Counted from the stretch's first letter, positions 1 through 9,142 are shown. The stretch is DNA of 64,000 nt from JBLXBZ01 sp048265185 (GCA_048265185.1 JBLXBZ010000008.1:62001-126000); one strand, 5' to 3'. The notes: a model not told the origin generated them from the letters alone. Numbers and translations: made by a program.

Positions 1-160
1 CGATTTCCCGAAGGTGCATTGCTGGATCCAGCAGCCGGAGCGACGCTCGGCGGCTCCGCCCCAGCAAGATTGATGAAAGCCTCCACGTCGTCGCCATCAT
101 CACGCCATGGAGCAATGCGCGTCATTTCGGAGATCGACCCCGCACTGATTGCGGTGGGAC

Positions 161-1075
161 CTATACGGCTTGGCGGCTAGCGGCGAATGCGCCAGGTGGG
201 AACCCGGCATGGCGCGAGAACGCCATGCTGAATGCGCTAACCGACCCGTAGCCAACCCGCTGCGCGAGCTCCGACATAGCTATTTTGCCATCCAACAGCA
301 TGTCCTTTGCCACCGCCATGCGCCACCCCGTTACATATTCCATGGGCGCGGATCCGACCTCGCCGCGAAAGCGGTCGAAGAAGGTGGAGCGCGACATGCC
401 CGCCGCAGAGGCTAGGCATTGAACAGACAGATTTGCACCTGGGTCTGCATGGATCTGCCGCAACGCCGAGGCAAGTTGGGGATCGGCAAGGCCTCGGAGC
501 AAACCGGGTTTTACCGTCGTTCTTTCGGCGGAGCGCAAAGCCTCGACCAGCAGCAGTTCTAAAAGCCGCCGGAGAACCATGTCGCGCGCCGCTCGATCGC
601 TTTGTGTCTCTTCCTGGATCATCTGAACGAGCGCGATCAAACGCCCCTGCGCGCGCGCATGGATGACCGCCGGCAGGAGCGAAACGAGTAGTTTCCGGTC
701 AGGCGAGGCAAAGTTGCAGTGGCCCACCAAGCATTGCACATCGGTAGGTGCGCTCGGTTCGCCTAGGCGGAATATGCCTGGGCCGATTTTCAGCGGCAAA
801 TGCGGGGCGCCGCTTGGGGGCGGATTGATGCTCGACATGGTGAAATCAAAGACTTCCGGCACCAGCACAAAGTCCCCCGCTTCAAGAACAATCGGCGGGC
901 CGCCTCGAATGGTCAGCAGGCATGCGCCCTTCGACATGGCGCAGTAGAAAGGGGTGGCCATGTTCGTGCGCTCGACGCGCCAGCGCCCGCCGCCACTAAC
1001 AAGCTTTGCGATGGAAGGTTCCGGCTTGAGCAGCGCGACGACGCTGGCAAGCGGATCTGCCGTAGAATTAGCCAT
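161..1075 (-). CDS. AraC-family transcriptional regulator (cupin sensor + HTH)
   Basis: A 304-residue regulator. The N-terminal ~190 residues look like the AraC-type cupin sensor, with a GDFVLVPE strand typical of the barrel. The last ~100 residues form the double helix-turn-helix; the second helix pair carries the conserved RVGYGSVSAFSMAF...GFPPGAF pattern. I chose the ATG at 1075 (protein begins MANSTADP) over an upstream start at 1237, because the extra 54 residues would be antisense to the dehydrogenase next door. It is transcribed away from the SDR gene, so it probably controls that gene and the hydrolase behind it in response to a small molecule. The ligand cannot be read from sequence. 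The family call is firm; the target is inference. Confidence 0.85.
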   Translation of the reverse strand: MANSTADPLASVVALLKPEPSIAKLVSGGGRWRVERTNMATPFYCAMSKGACLLTIRGGPPIVLEAGDFVLVPEVFDFTMSSINPPPSGAPHLPLKIGPGIFRLGEPSAPTDVQCLVGHCNFASPDRKLLVSLLPAVIHARAQGRLIALVQMIQEETQSDRAARDMVLRRLLELLLVEALRSAERTTVKPGLLRGLADPQLASALRQIHADPGANLSVQCLASAAGMSRSTFFDRFRGEVGSAPMEYVTGWRMAVAKDMLLDGKIAMSELAQRVGYGSVSAFSMAFSRHAGFPPGAFAASRQAV

Positions 1076-1172
1076 GTTTCGGACTTTTGATGAATTATTA
1101 TGGACTAATAAATATAGAAAGTCCGACGGATTTTGTCCATCTCTCGTCGTAGCAACGACAGGAGATACCTCA
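1076..1172. promoter_or_regulatory. Divergent promoter region with inverted repeat
   Basis: This 97-bp AT-rich gap separates the AraC regulator from the SDR gene. It holds an 8-bp perfect inverted repeat, CGGACTTT at 1080-1087 and AAAGTCCG at 1118-1125, with a 30-bp spacer. The right arm sits about 48 bp upstream of the SDR start, so it is a reasonable operator candidate. A GGAGA ribosome site at 1161-1165 precedes the SDR ATG. AraC proteins more often bind direct repeats, so the assignment is tentative. Confidence 0.4.
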
Positions 1173-1934
1173 ATGCCCAGGATTTTAATCACCGGCGCTT
1201 CGTCGGGCTTCGGTCTCGCCACCGCGAAACTCTTCATCGCTCAAGGCTGGGAAGTCATCGCGACCATGCGCGTTCCTGCCGCACATGCACTGGCGGCGCA
1301 TGAACGGCTGCACATCCTGCCGCTCGACGTCACCGACCAAACCAGCATAACGCAAGCCGTGACGGACGCCGGCGCTGTAGATGCGCTCGTCAACAATGCC
1401 GGGGTCGGCATGTTGAACGTATTGGAGGGCGTGGACATCGCCAAGGCCCGCGAACTGTTCGAGACCAATGTCCTCGGCACGATGGCTATGACTCAGGCCG
1501 TCCTGCCGGGTATGCGCGCGCGCCGGACAGGGGTCATCGTCAACATCAGTTCCAGCGTCACGCTGCGCCCGTTTCCGGCGTTGTCGGTCTATAGCGCCAG
1601 CAAGGCCGCCATCAACGCGTTCACGGAAAGTCTTGCCCTCGAGACGGCGCAATTCGGCATTCGGGCGCGGCTTGTGTTGCCGGGCTCATCTCCGACGACC
1701 TCCTTCGGCAAGAATGCCGTGGCGCGTATGGGCATGAACGTTCCGGCGCCATATGAGGCTTTCGTGCAGGACTGTTTCGCCACGGTGCGCAGCTCGACTG
1801 CGAAAACAGAGGCCGAAGACGTAGCATTGGCAGTATGGTGGGCCGTGACGGAGCAAGGTTCGCCAATGCGCCTTCCTGCCGGGGCCGATGCTGAAACAAT
1901 CTTCAGCCAGACAGCCACCCAGGCCAACAACTGA
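1173..1934 (+). CDS. Short-chain dehydrogenase/reductase (SDR)
   Basis: A 253-residue classical SDR oxidoreductase. Visible are the Rossmann glycine motif TGASSGFG (residues 7-14), the structural NNAG motif (74-77), the catalytic serine region ISSS (125-128) and the YxxxK pair Y140/K144. The length matches the classical family. It reduces or oxidises a small alcohol or ketone with NAD(P)H; the substrate cannot be inferred. The ATG at 1173 follows GGAGA by seven bases and gives a protein starting directly at the first beta strand. An alternative start at 954 would run through the divergent promoter and is rejected. A hydrolase gene follows 56 bp downstream on the same strand, so the two are probably cotranscribed under the AraC regulator. 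Confidence 0.88.
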   Translation: MPRILITGASSGFGLATAKLFIAQGWEVIATMRVPAAHALAAHERLHILPLDVTDQTSITQAVTDAGAVDALVNNAGVGMLNVLEGVDIAKARELFETNVLGTMAMTQAVLPGMRARRTGVIVNISSSVTLRPFPALSVYSASKAAINAFTESLALETAQFGIRARLVLPGSSPTTSFGKNAVARMGMNVPAPYEAFVQDCFATVRSSTAKTEAEDVALAVWWAVTEQGSPMRLPAGADAETIFSQTATQANN

Positions 1935-1990
1935 GCGGATGGTCTGTTTGACACGACGGCGCATAGGGGCGCCAAGAAGGGTGATAACAC

Positions 1991-2938
1991 ATGAACAATC
2001 TCATCGATCTGTCGCGCGCCATACCAACGCCGGAGGCCAAATTGACCATCGCGTACACGCCGATTACTTTGCCCATGGAAGGGCAAACGCCGCTTGAGCT
2101 ACGTCTGACCGCGCCGGCTGGCGGCGATGCCCTGCCAATCGTGCTGCTGTCGCACGGGGCCGGACCGTCCAAATATATTCCGTCGAAGGATGGATACGCC
2201 CCGCTGACGCAGTTTTGGGCTGAGCGCGGTTTTGCCGTGATCCAGCCAACCCATGGAAATTCTCCGGTCGCTGGCCTGCCGAGTGACGCTGCGGGCGCTC
2301 CCTATTTCTGGCGCCAGCGGGTGTCCGAAATGAGGGCAATTCTCGACCGCCTCGATGAGGTGGAGCAGCAGGCGCCGGCAATAGCGGGTCGCCTCGATCA
2401 TCGGCGCATCGCGGCGGCCGGGCACTCATTTGGCGGCCACACGGTTAGTCTGCTTCTGGGCGCGCAGCTTGCAGGCGAGAGCTTTGCTGATACGCGCATA
2501 TCTGCGGGCGTTCTGCTAGCGGCGCCTGGTCGTGGTGGCCGTGACCTCACTGGACAAAGTGCGGCCCGCTTTCCCTTTTTCGACGTAGATTTTGAGCATA
2601 TGACACCCCCCAGTCTTGTGGTCTGCGGCGCGGATGACAACCCGCACTTCACGCCCCGCGGCCCGGAGTGGCATGCCGATGCGTTCCATGATAGCCCGGG
2701 GGCGCAGGCCCTTGTTAACGTGCATGGCGTTTGTCACGGACTGGGCGGCGTTGCCGGGTTGGATGCAAAGGAAACCGAGATTGAAGCCCCTGACGCTCTG
2801 GAGGCGACGCGGCGTCTCAGCCTCGCCTGGCTTCGCACCGCTCTTGTGGCCGATGTGGATGCCTGGCCATCTGCTATTGCTTCACTCGACGGCCCTGCCA
2901 GCGCATTGGCGACACTAACTCTTCCGAGTAACGCCTGA
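1991..2938 (+). CDS. Alpha/beta hydrolase, dienelactone-hydrolase/chlorophyllase-like
   Basis: A 315-residue serine hydrolase without an obvious signal peptide. The nucleophile elbow GHSFGG is at 144-149 (Ser146). An oxyanion-type LLSHGAG segment is at 52-58, and a late GVCHGLGG histidine segment is consistent with the catalytic triad. The general shape resembles the predicted dienelactone hydrolase / chlorophyllase-type family. It follows the SDR gene after 56 bp and may act on the same compound class; this is context only. The 265 bp between this gene and the next one (2939-3203) show no convincing gene or terminator. Confidence 0.75.
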   Translation: MNNLIDLSRAIPTPEAKLTIAYTPITLPMEGQTPLELRLTAPAGGDALPIVLLSHGAGPSKYIPSKDGYAPLTQFWAERGFAVIQPTHGNSPVAGLPSDAAGAPYFWRQRVSEMRAILDRLDEVEQQAPAIAGRLDHRRIAAAGHSFGGHTVSLLLGAQLAGESFADTRISAGVLLAAPGRGGRDLTGQSAARFPFFDVDFEHMTPPSLVVCGADDNPHFTPRGPEWHADAFHDSPGAQALVNVHGVCHGLGGVAGLDAKETEIEAPDALEATRRLSLAWLRTALVADVDAWPSAIASLDGPASALATLTLPSNA

Positions 2939-3203
2939 AGTTGAGCCTACTGCCCTGGAGGTTCTCTGGCCGCGGCGGGCCGTAAGCCGCCTCTCGCTCT
3001 TTGTCTGAGACTAGGTTTCGGCGGCCATAGCGTGTTGTGGAAAGCAATCGGCGGTATCTGGTGCGCCCCGCCGGGTGATGATGAGAACTATGTCTACGCT
3101 ATAGCTCTCTAAATGCACCCCGGACATTGCGCGGGTATTCAGACGCTTTCACTCTTGACATAAGGCATTGAAAATCAAAGGAAGTACCAGAAGATATCAG
3201 CTT

Positions 3204-6200
3204 TCAAGTCTGGTCATAGAGCACGCCCAAAACCCGGCGCGCAGAAACCATCGCCGGCGCGCTGGCGGCACCGTCCAATACCTCGGTGGCAACCACCATC
3301 GACGACCCAAGGCCGCCGATCGTCTCGAACTGGCGGAGGTGAGCGAGGCTGCCAGAAAGGCTTGCGCCAACGCGCTTAAAGATGCTTGTCCCGTCGTCGA
3401 GCGTAACGGCGACGAGTTTCCCTTCCCATGCGTCGAGTTCGCTTGGGGTCAGTTCCGCACCGCCCAGAATGATCTGGCCGGGTAATGCAAGGGGCACGGC
3501 GCTGTCTTCGCGGATCCGGTAAGCGACCTCGATCCGACCGAGTTCCTGCACCATGTCGATTGCCGTCGCTTCGCCACCACCGGATGGCGGAGCCATATCG
3601 GTGAAAATCGCGCCAACGATGCGAAACAGTCGAACCTTACTCTCGTCATAGGTCATCGTCGGGCGCGGGATTCGGGGATCAGGCGTTTGCGTCGCGAGTG
3701 AAATACCAAGTGAGCCGGGTGCCTTGAGCAGCCGCCGCGCCAGCACGTTACCCTGATGCCGAGCAATCACGAGGTTTCGGTCGCGGCCGGGATAGGCTTC
3801 CGCCTCGACGATTGCGACCGCGCCGGATGGAACTGCGAAGCCCAGTGTCTCGCCTCGAACGTAGAACAAAGCCTTTCCGTCGAACCATTCGCCGTTGAGT
3901 TGTTCGGTGGCCATGTTCTGGGAGCCGCCGGCCGGTACCGAGCGGGAGAAGGCTGCAATGTCGGGGCAGATCGGCACCGAAAATGTAGGTCGCGCCATCG
4001 TTGGCAGAGACACGACGTTGGTCTCCGAGGCATCGGTCGGCGCCAGCGGTTCACGCCAACGATGCAATCGGAACTGCTCGTGCACCTTCTCGATCCCGGT
4101 CCGCAGTCGAACGAAGGCCGGTTCGACGTCTTTCACATCGACATACGTGATGGATGCCCGTTCGCTGTGATGGGCCTTGTTGAGGACGCGTCGTGGATCC
4201 GCCCCATCGACTAGCCCAGGGTCACCGACGAAACGCCGCAGGACCGGATTGGAGAACAACTCGCCGCCGCCATTGGTTATCAGCGCGCGCAGTCGATCAA
4301 GCAGAGGGAAGAGGGTGAGCGCCTGCGTCGATGTCGCGTGGGCCGGCTCCGCCAAATCATCGAACAGATCGCCTAGACGTGCTTCGATAAAGACGCGCAG
4401 GTTAGATGCATAATCCTGTGCCGCGACCGCTGAATCCGGATTGTTGATGAATGCCTGCCGGAGCCGGTCGACCTCCTCGATGGTCGGCGACAAGCTCAGG
4501 GTCGGATGGACGCTGTTGACCGCGTGAACAGAGAGATGCTGGACACGATCGGCCATACGATTCTCCGCAACGACTGAACGGGCGAAACGGCGATCGTGGG
4601 TGGTGATGAGCAGTTGGGCGCCTGCCTCGGCAACTGCGGCAAGCCCATGCGCCAGTCTCTGACGGTTGTCGTGATCGAGCAATTCCTGCGGATCGTCGAG
4701 AATGAGCAGCGAAAGCCCGCCACGCGTTGCAAGCACATGCTCCCGGAAAGCGAGAAAGAAGCCGAACAGTGCACCGCGCAGAGCGGAGGCGTTGGAAATG
4801 TGCTGCGCTGGCGCGGTGACGCCCTCGCGGCCGACCTTGAGGTCCAGCACACCTCGCGCATTCATGTCCGTACCGATGAGGTCGGGCGCAAAGGTCGTGG
4901 CATTGCGATAGATCGCGCGGCGCCAGTATTCAGACCGATTGTGGAGTTTGCGGCGCAGCGTGTCGACCTGCGTCTGCGCCAAACCGCCGAGCGGAACGAG
5001 AAGGTTGAGCGCCGTGACCGCCCGCGCGCAAGCCGCGATACGGTCTTTTTTGGCGTCACAGTCTTTGCGCGCGGCTTCCATTCGGCGCACCTGTTCGCTC
5101 GCTGAATTGAGCGGGGCGACGCCTTCCACGATCCGAAGAAGCGAGGTCAAGCGCCTGCCGATCGCCCGATCTGCGTCTGCATCCCCATCGCCGCCGCGTC
5201 GCACCGTGTGCACAAAGGCTGTCAGCGCCATCCCGTTCTGCTCCCGCCATTCAGCGAAAGCCAATGCACGCACGATGCGATCGATCATCTGTTGCAGCCG
5301 GTCAGAGCCTGCCTGCAAAGCGGCGGGCAGCGATCGACCAGCCGGTTCCTGAAATTCTGGAAGTGCGGCAAGCCGTGCGTCGATCAACGCAACGGCATCA
5401 GTGCGTAACGTCCCCAAGGTGCCGCGGAACGGTTCCGTTGCAAAAAGATCGTCAGCCAAACCAGCCCGAAGCAGCGCGGCAGGAGAGGTGGGCAGGTCAT
5501 GGCGCACTTCGCCACTTATCGCCGGCGGCAGTTCCTGAAGGAGGCGCCCGCACCAATGCGCCGACCATTCGGCGATCGTCCGCGCAATCACCTCCCGGTC
5601 GCGTGCTGCCTCGACGAGATGATCGGTTACGGGCACCCCTGTCACCGGATCGCACGCGCCGTGAAGTTGACCGACGCAAACGGGGCAAGTGCCGTCGTCG
5701 ATATGGTCATGATCGTGCATCCACGCCGATACCTTGGCATAGAGTTGGGCACGACGCGCCCGATCGGGATCGGCAGCCAACGTCGACAGCGTCGCGGCTT
5801 CAGCCTCCACCTGCGCCAGCAATTCAACGACTTTGGCGGTCTCGGCAGCGTCCACCTTCAGCGCGGAAAGGCGGGTAATCGACGGCAATTCGCCGATGAC
5901 CTTTAGCCCTTCGATTGCCGGGCGAATGCTGGCTTCAAGATCGTCGCGGGCCTGCTTGTTCTCCGCGTCAAACCCTGTACCGAGCACCTCTTGCGCTTCG
6001 CTCAATGCCTTGGCTTTGAGTTCGACGAAATGCTTCGCGATTTCAGCGATTCGTTCTTGTGCGCCTTCGGCATCTACCGTCGGCCGGTCTCCTTCAAATG
6101 CGATACTCGGTGTTTCGGTGAGGATTGCGGCGAGGTCGTCGGCCGCTTGCTGATAGCGGCCCGCGATCTCCACTCTCTGCTTTTCAAGCTCGGGCGTCGC

Positions 6201-7121
6201 GGTCTTGGCAAGACGACCGGCCATCTTTTCGGCGTGCCGCGCGAGGTCCACGAGGTCAGCCAGACCAGTCAGTCGTGCCACCGCTTCGCCCAGCTGAGAT
6301 GTCGAACCGACCGAAAGGAACGGCAGCAATGCGGGCATGATCGTACCGATCCGCCATGCGATAGGATCGATGCCCGTAGCGCCCAGATCAGGAGGCGTTT
6401 CGTTAATCTTGCCGCGAGTCGTGCGGATTTGTGAACGACGTAGCGGTGGCAATGGGGTGCCAGTCGAATCCAAAAATGTCAGTTCGACCCAGCTATCTGC
6501 GGGGATCGGCTGGCCATCCGCGGGAAGCTCGGCCGATTTGGGCGGCAACGGGGTGATCGCCGACATAGGGTGCGTCGTGGTCGCGCCATCGTCACGCAAA
6601 ATCTCACATGCAAAATCCAGCGGCCCCTCTTCTGGCGGCCGCTGCGACCGGATCAGGTGGCCGGTCAGGCACCAGACAATCGCATTGGCGATCGAGGTCT
6701 TGCCCGAACCGTTCACGCCTTCCAGCAGCGTCACGGGCTTTCCCGGTTCAAATACGAAAGATGCCGGCGGGGCGCTTGGTCGGCCATAGGCGTGTAACCC
6801 CGCGAAGCGGTGCGCCTCGACCTTCACCAGACGCAAAGTCTTGATGGCGCGGCTACCACCGTCCTCGGCCGATGCTTCGATCGTCGGCGGAGGCGTGCCG
6901 ATCATGTCTATGATCGCCTCGGTATCTCCGGCCGACAGATTTGCCTGCCATCTGCCATGATTTTGCCGATACCAGTCGAGGACCGCCCGCGCGTCATCCG
7001 AAGCCATCGCGAGTTCATCGCCACCGCCGAGAGCCACGGCACGCCCACCGACCAGATCGGCGAGCAGGGCGTCGATTGTCAGCAGATGAATGTCACGCGG
7101 TGCTGGCGCGTCGTCGGCCAT
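3204..7121 (-). CDS. SMC/Rad50-like ATPase with zinc-hook-like CxxC and two C-terminal LexA/S24-like domains
   Basis: A 1305-residue protein and the last gene of the leftward operon. An ABC-type nucleotide-binding domain is split around a helical insert: Walker A GVNGSGKT at 135-142; a signature-like NASALRGAL at ~777-785; Walker B LLILDDP at 805-811; D-loop LLDHDN; H-loop TTHD at ~840-843. The middle of the insert carries C479-P-V-C482, placed as a Rad50 zinc hook would be. A helical stretch (~880-1030) follows. Then come two LexA/S24-like repeats: residues ~1085-1175, where the Ser and Lys positions read T1092 and R1129, and ~1200-1282, which keeps S1207 (DSAVP) and K1249 (IFKR). A strong AAGGGGGAA ribosome site precedes the ATG. 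The ATPase call is firm and the S24 call is by eye. A DNA-sensing defence ATPase with a self-cleaving or signalling tail is inference. Confidence 0.8.
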   Translation of the reverse strand: MADDAPAPRDIHLLTIDALLADLVGGRAVALGGGDELAMASDDARAVLDWYRQNHGRWQANLSAGDTEAIIDMIGTPPPTIEASAEDGGSRAIKTLRLVKVEAHRFAGLHAYGRPSAPPASFVFEPGKPVTLLEGVNGSGKTSIANAIVWCLTGHLIRSQRPPEEGPLDFACEILRDDGATTTHPMSAITPLPPKSAELPADGQPIPADSWVELTFLDSTGTPLPPLRRSQIRTTRGKINETPPDLGATGIDPIAWRIGTIMPALLPFLSVGSTSQLGEAVARLTGLADLVDLARHAEKMAGRLAKTATPELEKQRVEIAGRYQQAADDLAAILTETPSIAFEGDRPTVDAEGAQERIAEIAKHFVELKAKALSEAQEVLGTGFDAENKQARDDLEASIRPAIEGLKVIGELPSITRLSALKVDAAETAKVVELLAQVEAEAATLSTLAADPDRARRAQLYAKVSAWMHDHDHIDDGTCPVCVGQLHGACDPVTGVPVTDHLVEAARDREVIARTIAEWSAHWCGRLLQELPPAISGEVRHDLPTSPAALLRAGLADDLFATEPFRGTLGTLRTDAVALIDARLAALPEFQEPAGRSLPAALQAGSDRLQQMIDRIVRALAFAEWREQNGMALTAFVHTVRRGGDGDADADRAIGRRLTSLLRIVEGVAPLNSASEQVRRMEAARKDCDAKKDRIAACARAVTALNLLVPLGGLAQTQVDTLRRKLHNRSEYWRRAIYRNATTFAPDLIGTDMNARGVLDLKVGREGVTAPAQHISNASALRGALFGFFLAFREHVLATRGGLSLLILDDPQELLDHDNRQRLAHGLAAVAEAGAQLLITTHDRRFARSVVAENRMADRVQHLSVHAVNSVHPTLSLSPTIEEVDRLRQAFINNPDSAVAAQDYASNLRVFIEARLGDLFDDLAEPAHATSTQALTLFPLLDRLRALITNGGGELFSNPVLRRFVGDPGLVDGADPRRVLNKAHHSERASITYVDVKDVEPAFVRLRTGIEKVHEQFRLHRWREPLAPTDASETNVVSLPTMARPTFSVPICPDIAAFSRSVPAGGSQNMATEQLNGEWFDGKALFYVRGETLGFAVPSGAVAIVEAEAYPGRDRNLVIARHQGNVLARRLLKAPGSLGISLATQTPDPRIPRPTMTYDESKVRLFRIVGAIFTDMAPPSGGGEATAIDMVQELGRIEVAYRIREDSAVPLALPGQIILGGAELTPSELDAWEGKLVAVTLDDGTSIFKRVGASLSGSLAHLRQFETIGGLGSSMVVATEVLDGAASAPAMVSARRVLGVLYDQT

Positions 7122-7234
7122 AATTCCCCCTTCTTCAGCTATACTGCTGATTGATTCCTTTTATCGCATCATGATCTGAATTTATTCAATAGATATTAGA
7201 AAAATCGCGAACCTCGCCAAATAGTACGCCACCA

Positions 7235-7915
7235 TTATTTTGCCTTCCCCGGAATAGGCTTGGCAGCAGCTCCATGAAGCCAGTCGACCCAATTTCCGAG
7301 GAAAGCGCGATAATCTTTCATCGTGATCTGAAGAAAATGGAGGCCCACGACGGCACGATCTTTCTGCTTTGTACTAACAAAGCAGAACCTCGTAACTGGC
7401 GCCCCTTCCGTCGTTTGGCCTTGGCTATCGAGGTATAGGACGCCTCCGTGCGCCAACCCGTTACGCAGAATGCTGCAGAATGTTTCCGTGGCTAACGCGC
7501 CGGCGGCGGTTAGCGCGAGGTCTGCGGCAAGAGCTTGTTGAATGTCCATCGGCAGACCTTGCTTGGAAAGATCTGGTAGTGCCGCGTCCTTTGGCAAATA
7601 ATGATATCGCCACGCGCCTACGTTATAGAATGGTGCCTTGGCGACAGCGCTCTCACCGATATCCGCCTTTACCGCTCTTGCTAATGTGGCGTCGAGAACG
7701 GCATCATTGAGATGGCCGACCGCTCTGCCCTTTTGCGGCTTCCATATCCTCTCGATGGGCAAATTCACCATTGGCGTTGAGAGCGCCAAGAGGAATGATG
7801 CGTTCAACGGAAGAATCCGTCCATCGGATTTGTTCGAGACTAAAGGCCAAAGCTGTTCAAGAAGTATCTGGCATCTGCGAGGAACGTCGATGCTGAAATT
7901 TTGTGGATTACCCAT
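7235..7915 (-). CDS. HEPN-domain protein, predicted RNase-type effector (possibly 5'-truncated by a stop codon)
   Basis: 226 residues, mostly helical. It carries an R-x4-H signature, R151-N-G-L-A-H156, the catalytic motif of HEPN ribonucleases found in toxin-antitoxin and abortive-infection systems. The flanking FCSIL and GGVLYLD segments fit the usual helix-motif-helix layout. The reading frame is open upstream to 8044 except for one TGA at 7967-7969, so this ATG may be an internal start of a longer gene (see the fragment at 7967-8044). It lies between the PD-(D/E)xK gene and the SMC-like ATPase gene. ATPase-HEPN pairs are common in phage defence, where the ATPase senses and the HEPN protein kills. 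The family call rests on one motif and context. Confidence 0.6.
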   Translation of the reverse strand: MGNPQNFSIDVPRRCQILLEQLWPLVSNKSDGRILPLNASFLLALSTPMVNLPIERIWKPQKGRAVGHLNDAVLDATLARAVKADIGESAVAKAPFYNVGAWRYHYLPKDAALPDLSKQGLPMDIQQALAADLALTAAGALATETFCSILRNGLAHGGVLYLDSQGQTTEGAPVTRFCFVSTKQKDRAVVGLHFLQITMKDYRAFLGNWVDWLHGAAAKPIPGKAK

Positions 7916-7966
7916 GTGTCCCCGACCCCGTCGTTCAACTATTATATCAACGTCCTGGGCTTGGTC

Positions 7967-8044
7967 TCAGGTCCCCGGTGGACGCACGTCGTTTCCGAAG
8001 AGGTTGGGTTGCTCCAAGGCATCCTTCTCGACCTGTTCAGTCAT
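7967..8044 (-). pseudogene. In-frame 5' fragment of the HEPN gene, ended by TGA
   Basis: An ATG six bases after the end of the nuclease gene opens a 25-codon frame (MTEQVEKDALEQ...) that stops at TGA (7967-7969). The same frame then stays open for 17 codons into the ATG of the HEPN gene at 7915; the distance from 8044 to 7915 is 129 bases, exactly 43 codons. The simplest reading is a nonsense change, for example CGA to TGA, in a 269-residue HEPN gene. A genuine small coupled ORF or a sequencing error are alternatives. Confidence 0.5.
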
Positions 8045-8047
8045 CGC

Positions 8048-9142
8048 CTAGGCAGATGCGATAGTTGCGCCAGAGGTTGATTTCCATGCATTCGCGAATC
8101 GTTGACGATCGACATTTGCATAGTCGAGAAGTGCTCCGAGCATCGATTTTGTTTGGACGCTGAGACCATCAAACGTCGGCAGCGCGATGTGGTAGCTCGC
8201 CATTTCAAGCTCGCGCCCGGTCACGAAAAGCTGGTCCGATTTGAGGAGCCGTACCGCTTGATCCGCGACGATTTCGGCTGGGATTTGATCCAGATCCCGC
8301 TTTAAACCGGCTTCTACCGCCATAGCGGTTCCCCTGCCACCGGGCGCGTATTTTTCGACCAGTGCCATAGCCAAGCGAAGCGTCTGCTGCCCATCGTCAT
8401 TGCCCAATGCACCCAGCCGCACAGCCCTCAGGATCAAGTCCCGCCTCTCGTCTATTGTCCGAAATGCCGCACCGACGCTTACGTAATCGAGGCTCTGGCA
8501 AGCGATGGCCCCAGCAAGGTAGGCCAAGCGGCCAGCCGAGCGAGCAGCCTGTGAATCCGGATGATAAGCAACGGCGGCCGTGGCCAACCGAGAGAAGCCT
8601 TCCAAAGCTCTGACTGCGGACGGAGCGCCAAACCCCTCCGATAGAGACGACAGTATATCAAACCGTGCCTCCTGAAGGTTCTTGTTTCGGAAGCTCTTAT
8701 CCACGGCCTGCAATTCGGCGATCAGTTGCTCATCACCCATTCGCTCCGGATAGAGAACAGCCTGACTGTTCTGAATGCGTTGAATGTCTGTGCCATCGAT
8801 TAGTTGAAGGTCCAGCTTCTCTGCTACGGACCGTAGATTTTTACGCTTATCGGTCGTTGCAACATATGCACCATCAACGTCGAGCGCATCGGCCAGTCCG
8901 CTTGTCCAGAAAATGCGCTCAACTGCCTTTGGACGTTGCTTGTATTTGATGTCGCAAATCTGCACCCGGCGAGATGTGCCGGTTGGACGCTCGTATAACC
9001 AAAGGTCAACGTCAGTGAGGTCTTCATCCGCAAAACGAAACGGAACCCCGCGAATGACGAAGAACCCAGCACGCAAGAAGTAGGCGCGCAGAACCTCCTC
9101 CAAGACGGCCCCTTTGGGTGTTTGTACTTTATCGTTCATCAC
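8048..9142 (-). CDS. PD-(D/E)xK nuclease-domain protein (Mrr-like N-terminus)
   Basis: 364 residues. The N-terminal ~110 residues show the restriction-endonuclease core: helix glutamates E15/E16, then D46 in TDVDLW, then D64-I-K66 in QICDIKYKQR, followed by an alpha/beta segment ending AYVATTDKR. This is the E...D...(D/E)xK arrangement of Mrr/Holliday-resolvase-like nucleases that cut DNA. Residues ~130-364 are helical and not recognised; they may bind a partner. The start overlaps the stop of the upstream gene by four bases (ATGA), implying translational coupling to the winged-helix protein. In context it is a probable DNA-cleaving effector or processing nuclease of the defence operon. Confidence 0.65.
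   Translation of the reverse strand: MMNDKVQTPKGAVLEEVLRAYFLRAGFFVIRGVPFRFADEDLTDVDLWLYERPTGTSRRVQICDIKYKQRPKAVERIFWTSGLADALDVDGAYVATTDKRKNLRSVAEKLDLQLIDGTDIQRIQNSQAVLYPERMGDEQLIAELQAVDKSFRNKNLQEARFDILSSLSEGFGAPSAVRALEGFSRLATAAVAYHPDSQAARSAGRLAYLAGAIACQSLDYVSVGAAFRTIDERRDLILRAVRLGALGNDDGQQTLRLAMALVEKYAPGGRGTAMAVEAGLKRDLDQIPAEIVADQAVRLLKSDQLFVTGRELEMASYHIALPTFDGLSVQTKSMLGALLDYANVDRQRFANAWKSTSGATIASA

Noticed and set aside
7967..7969. Selenocysteine recoding at the TGA in the HEPN frame
   Set aside because: No SECIS-like hairpin is evident just downstream and no selenoprotein family is involved; a nonsense mutation or internal start is simpler.
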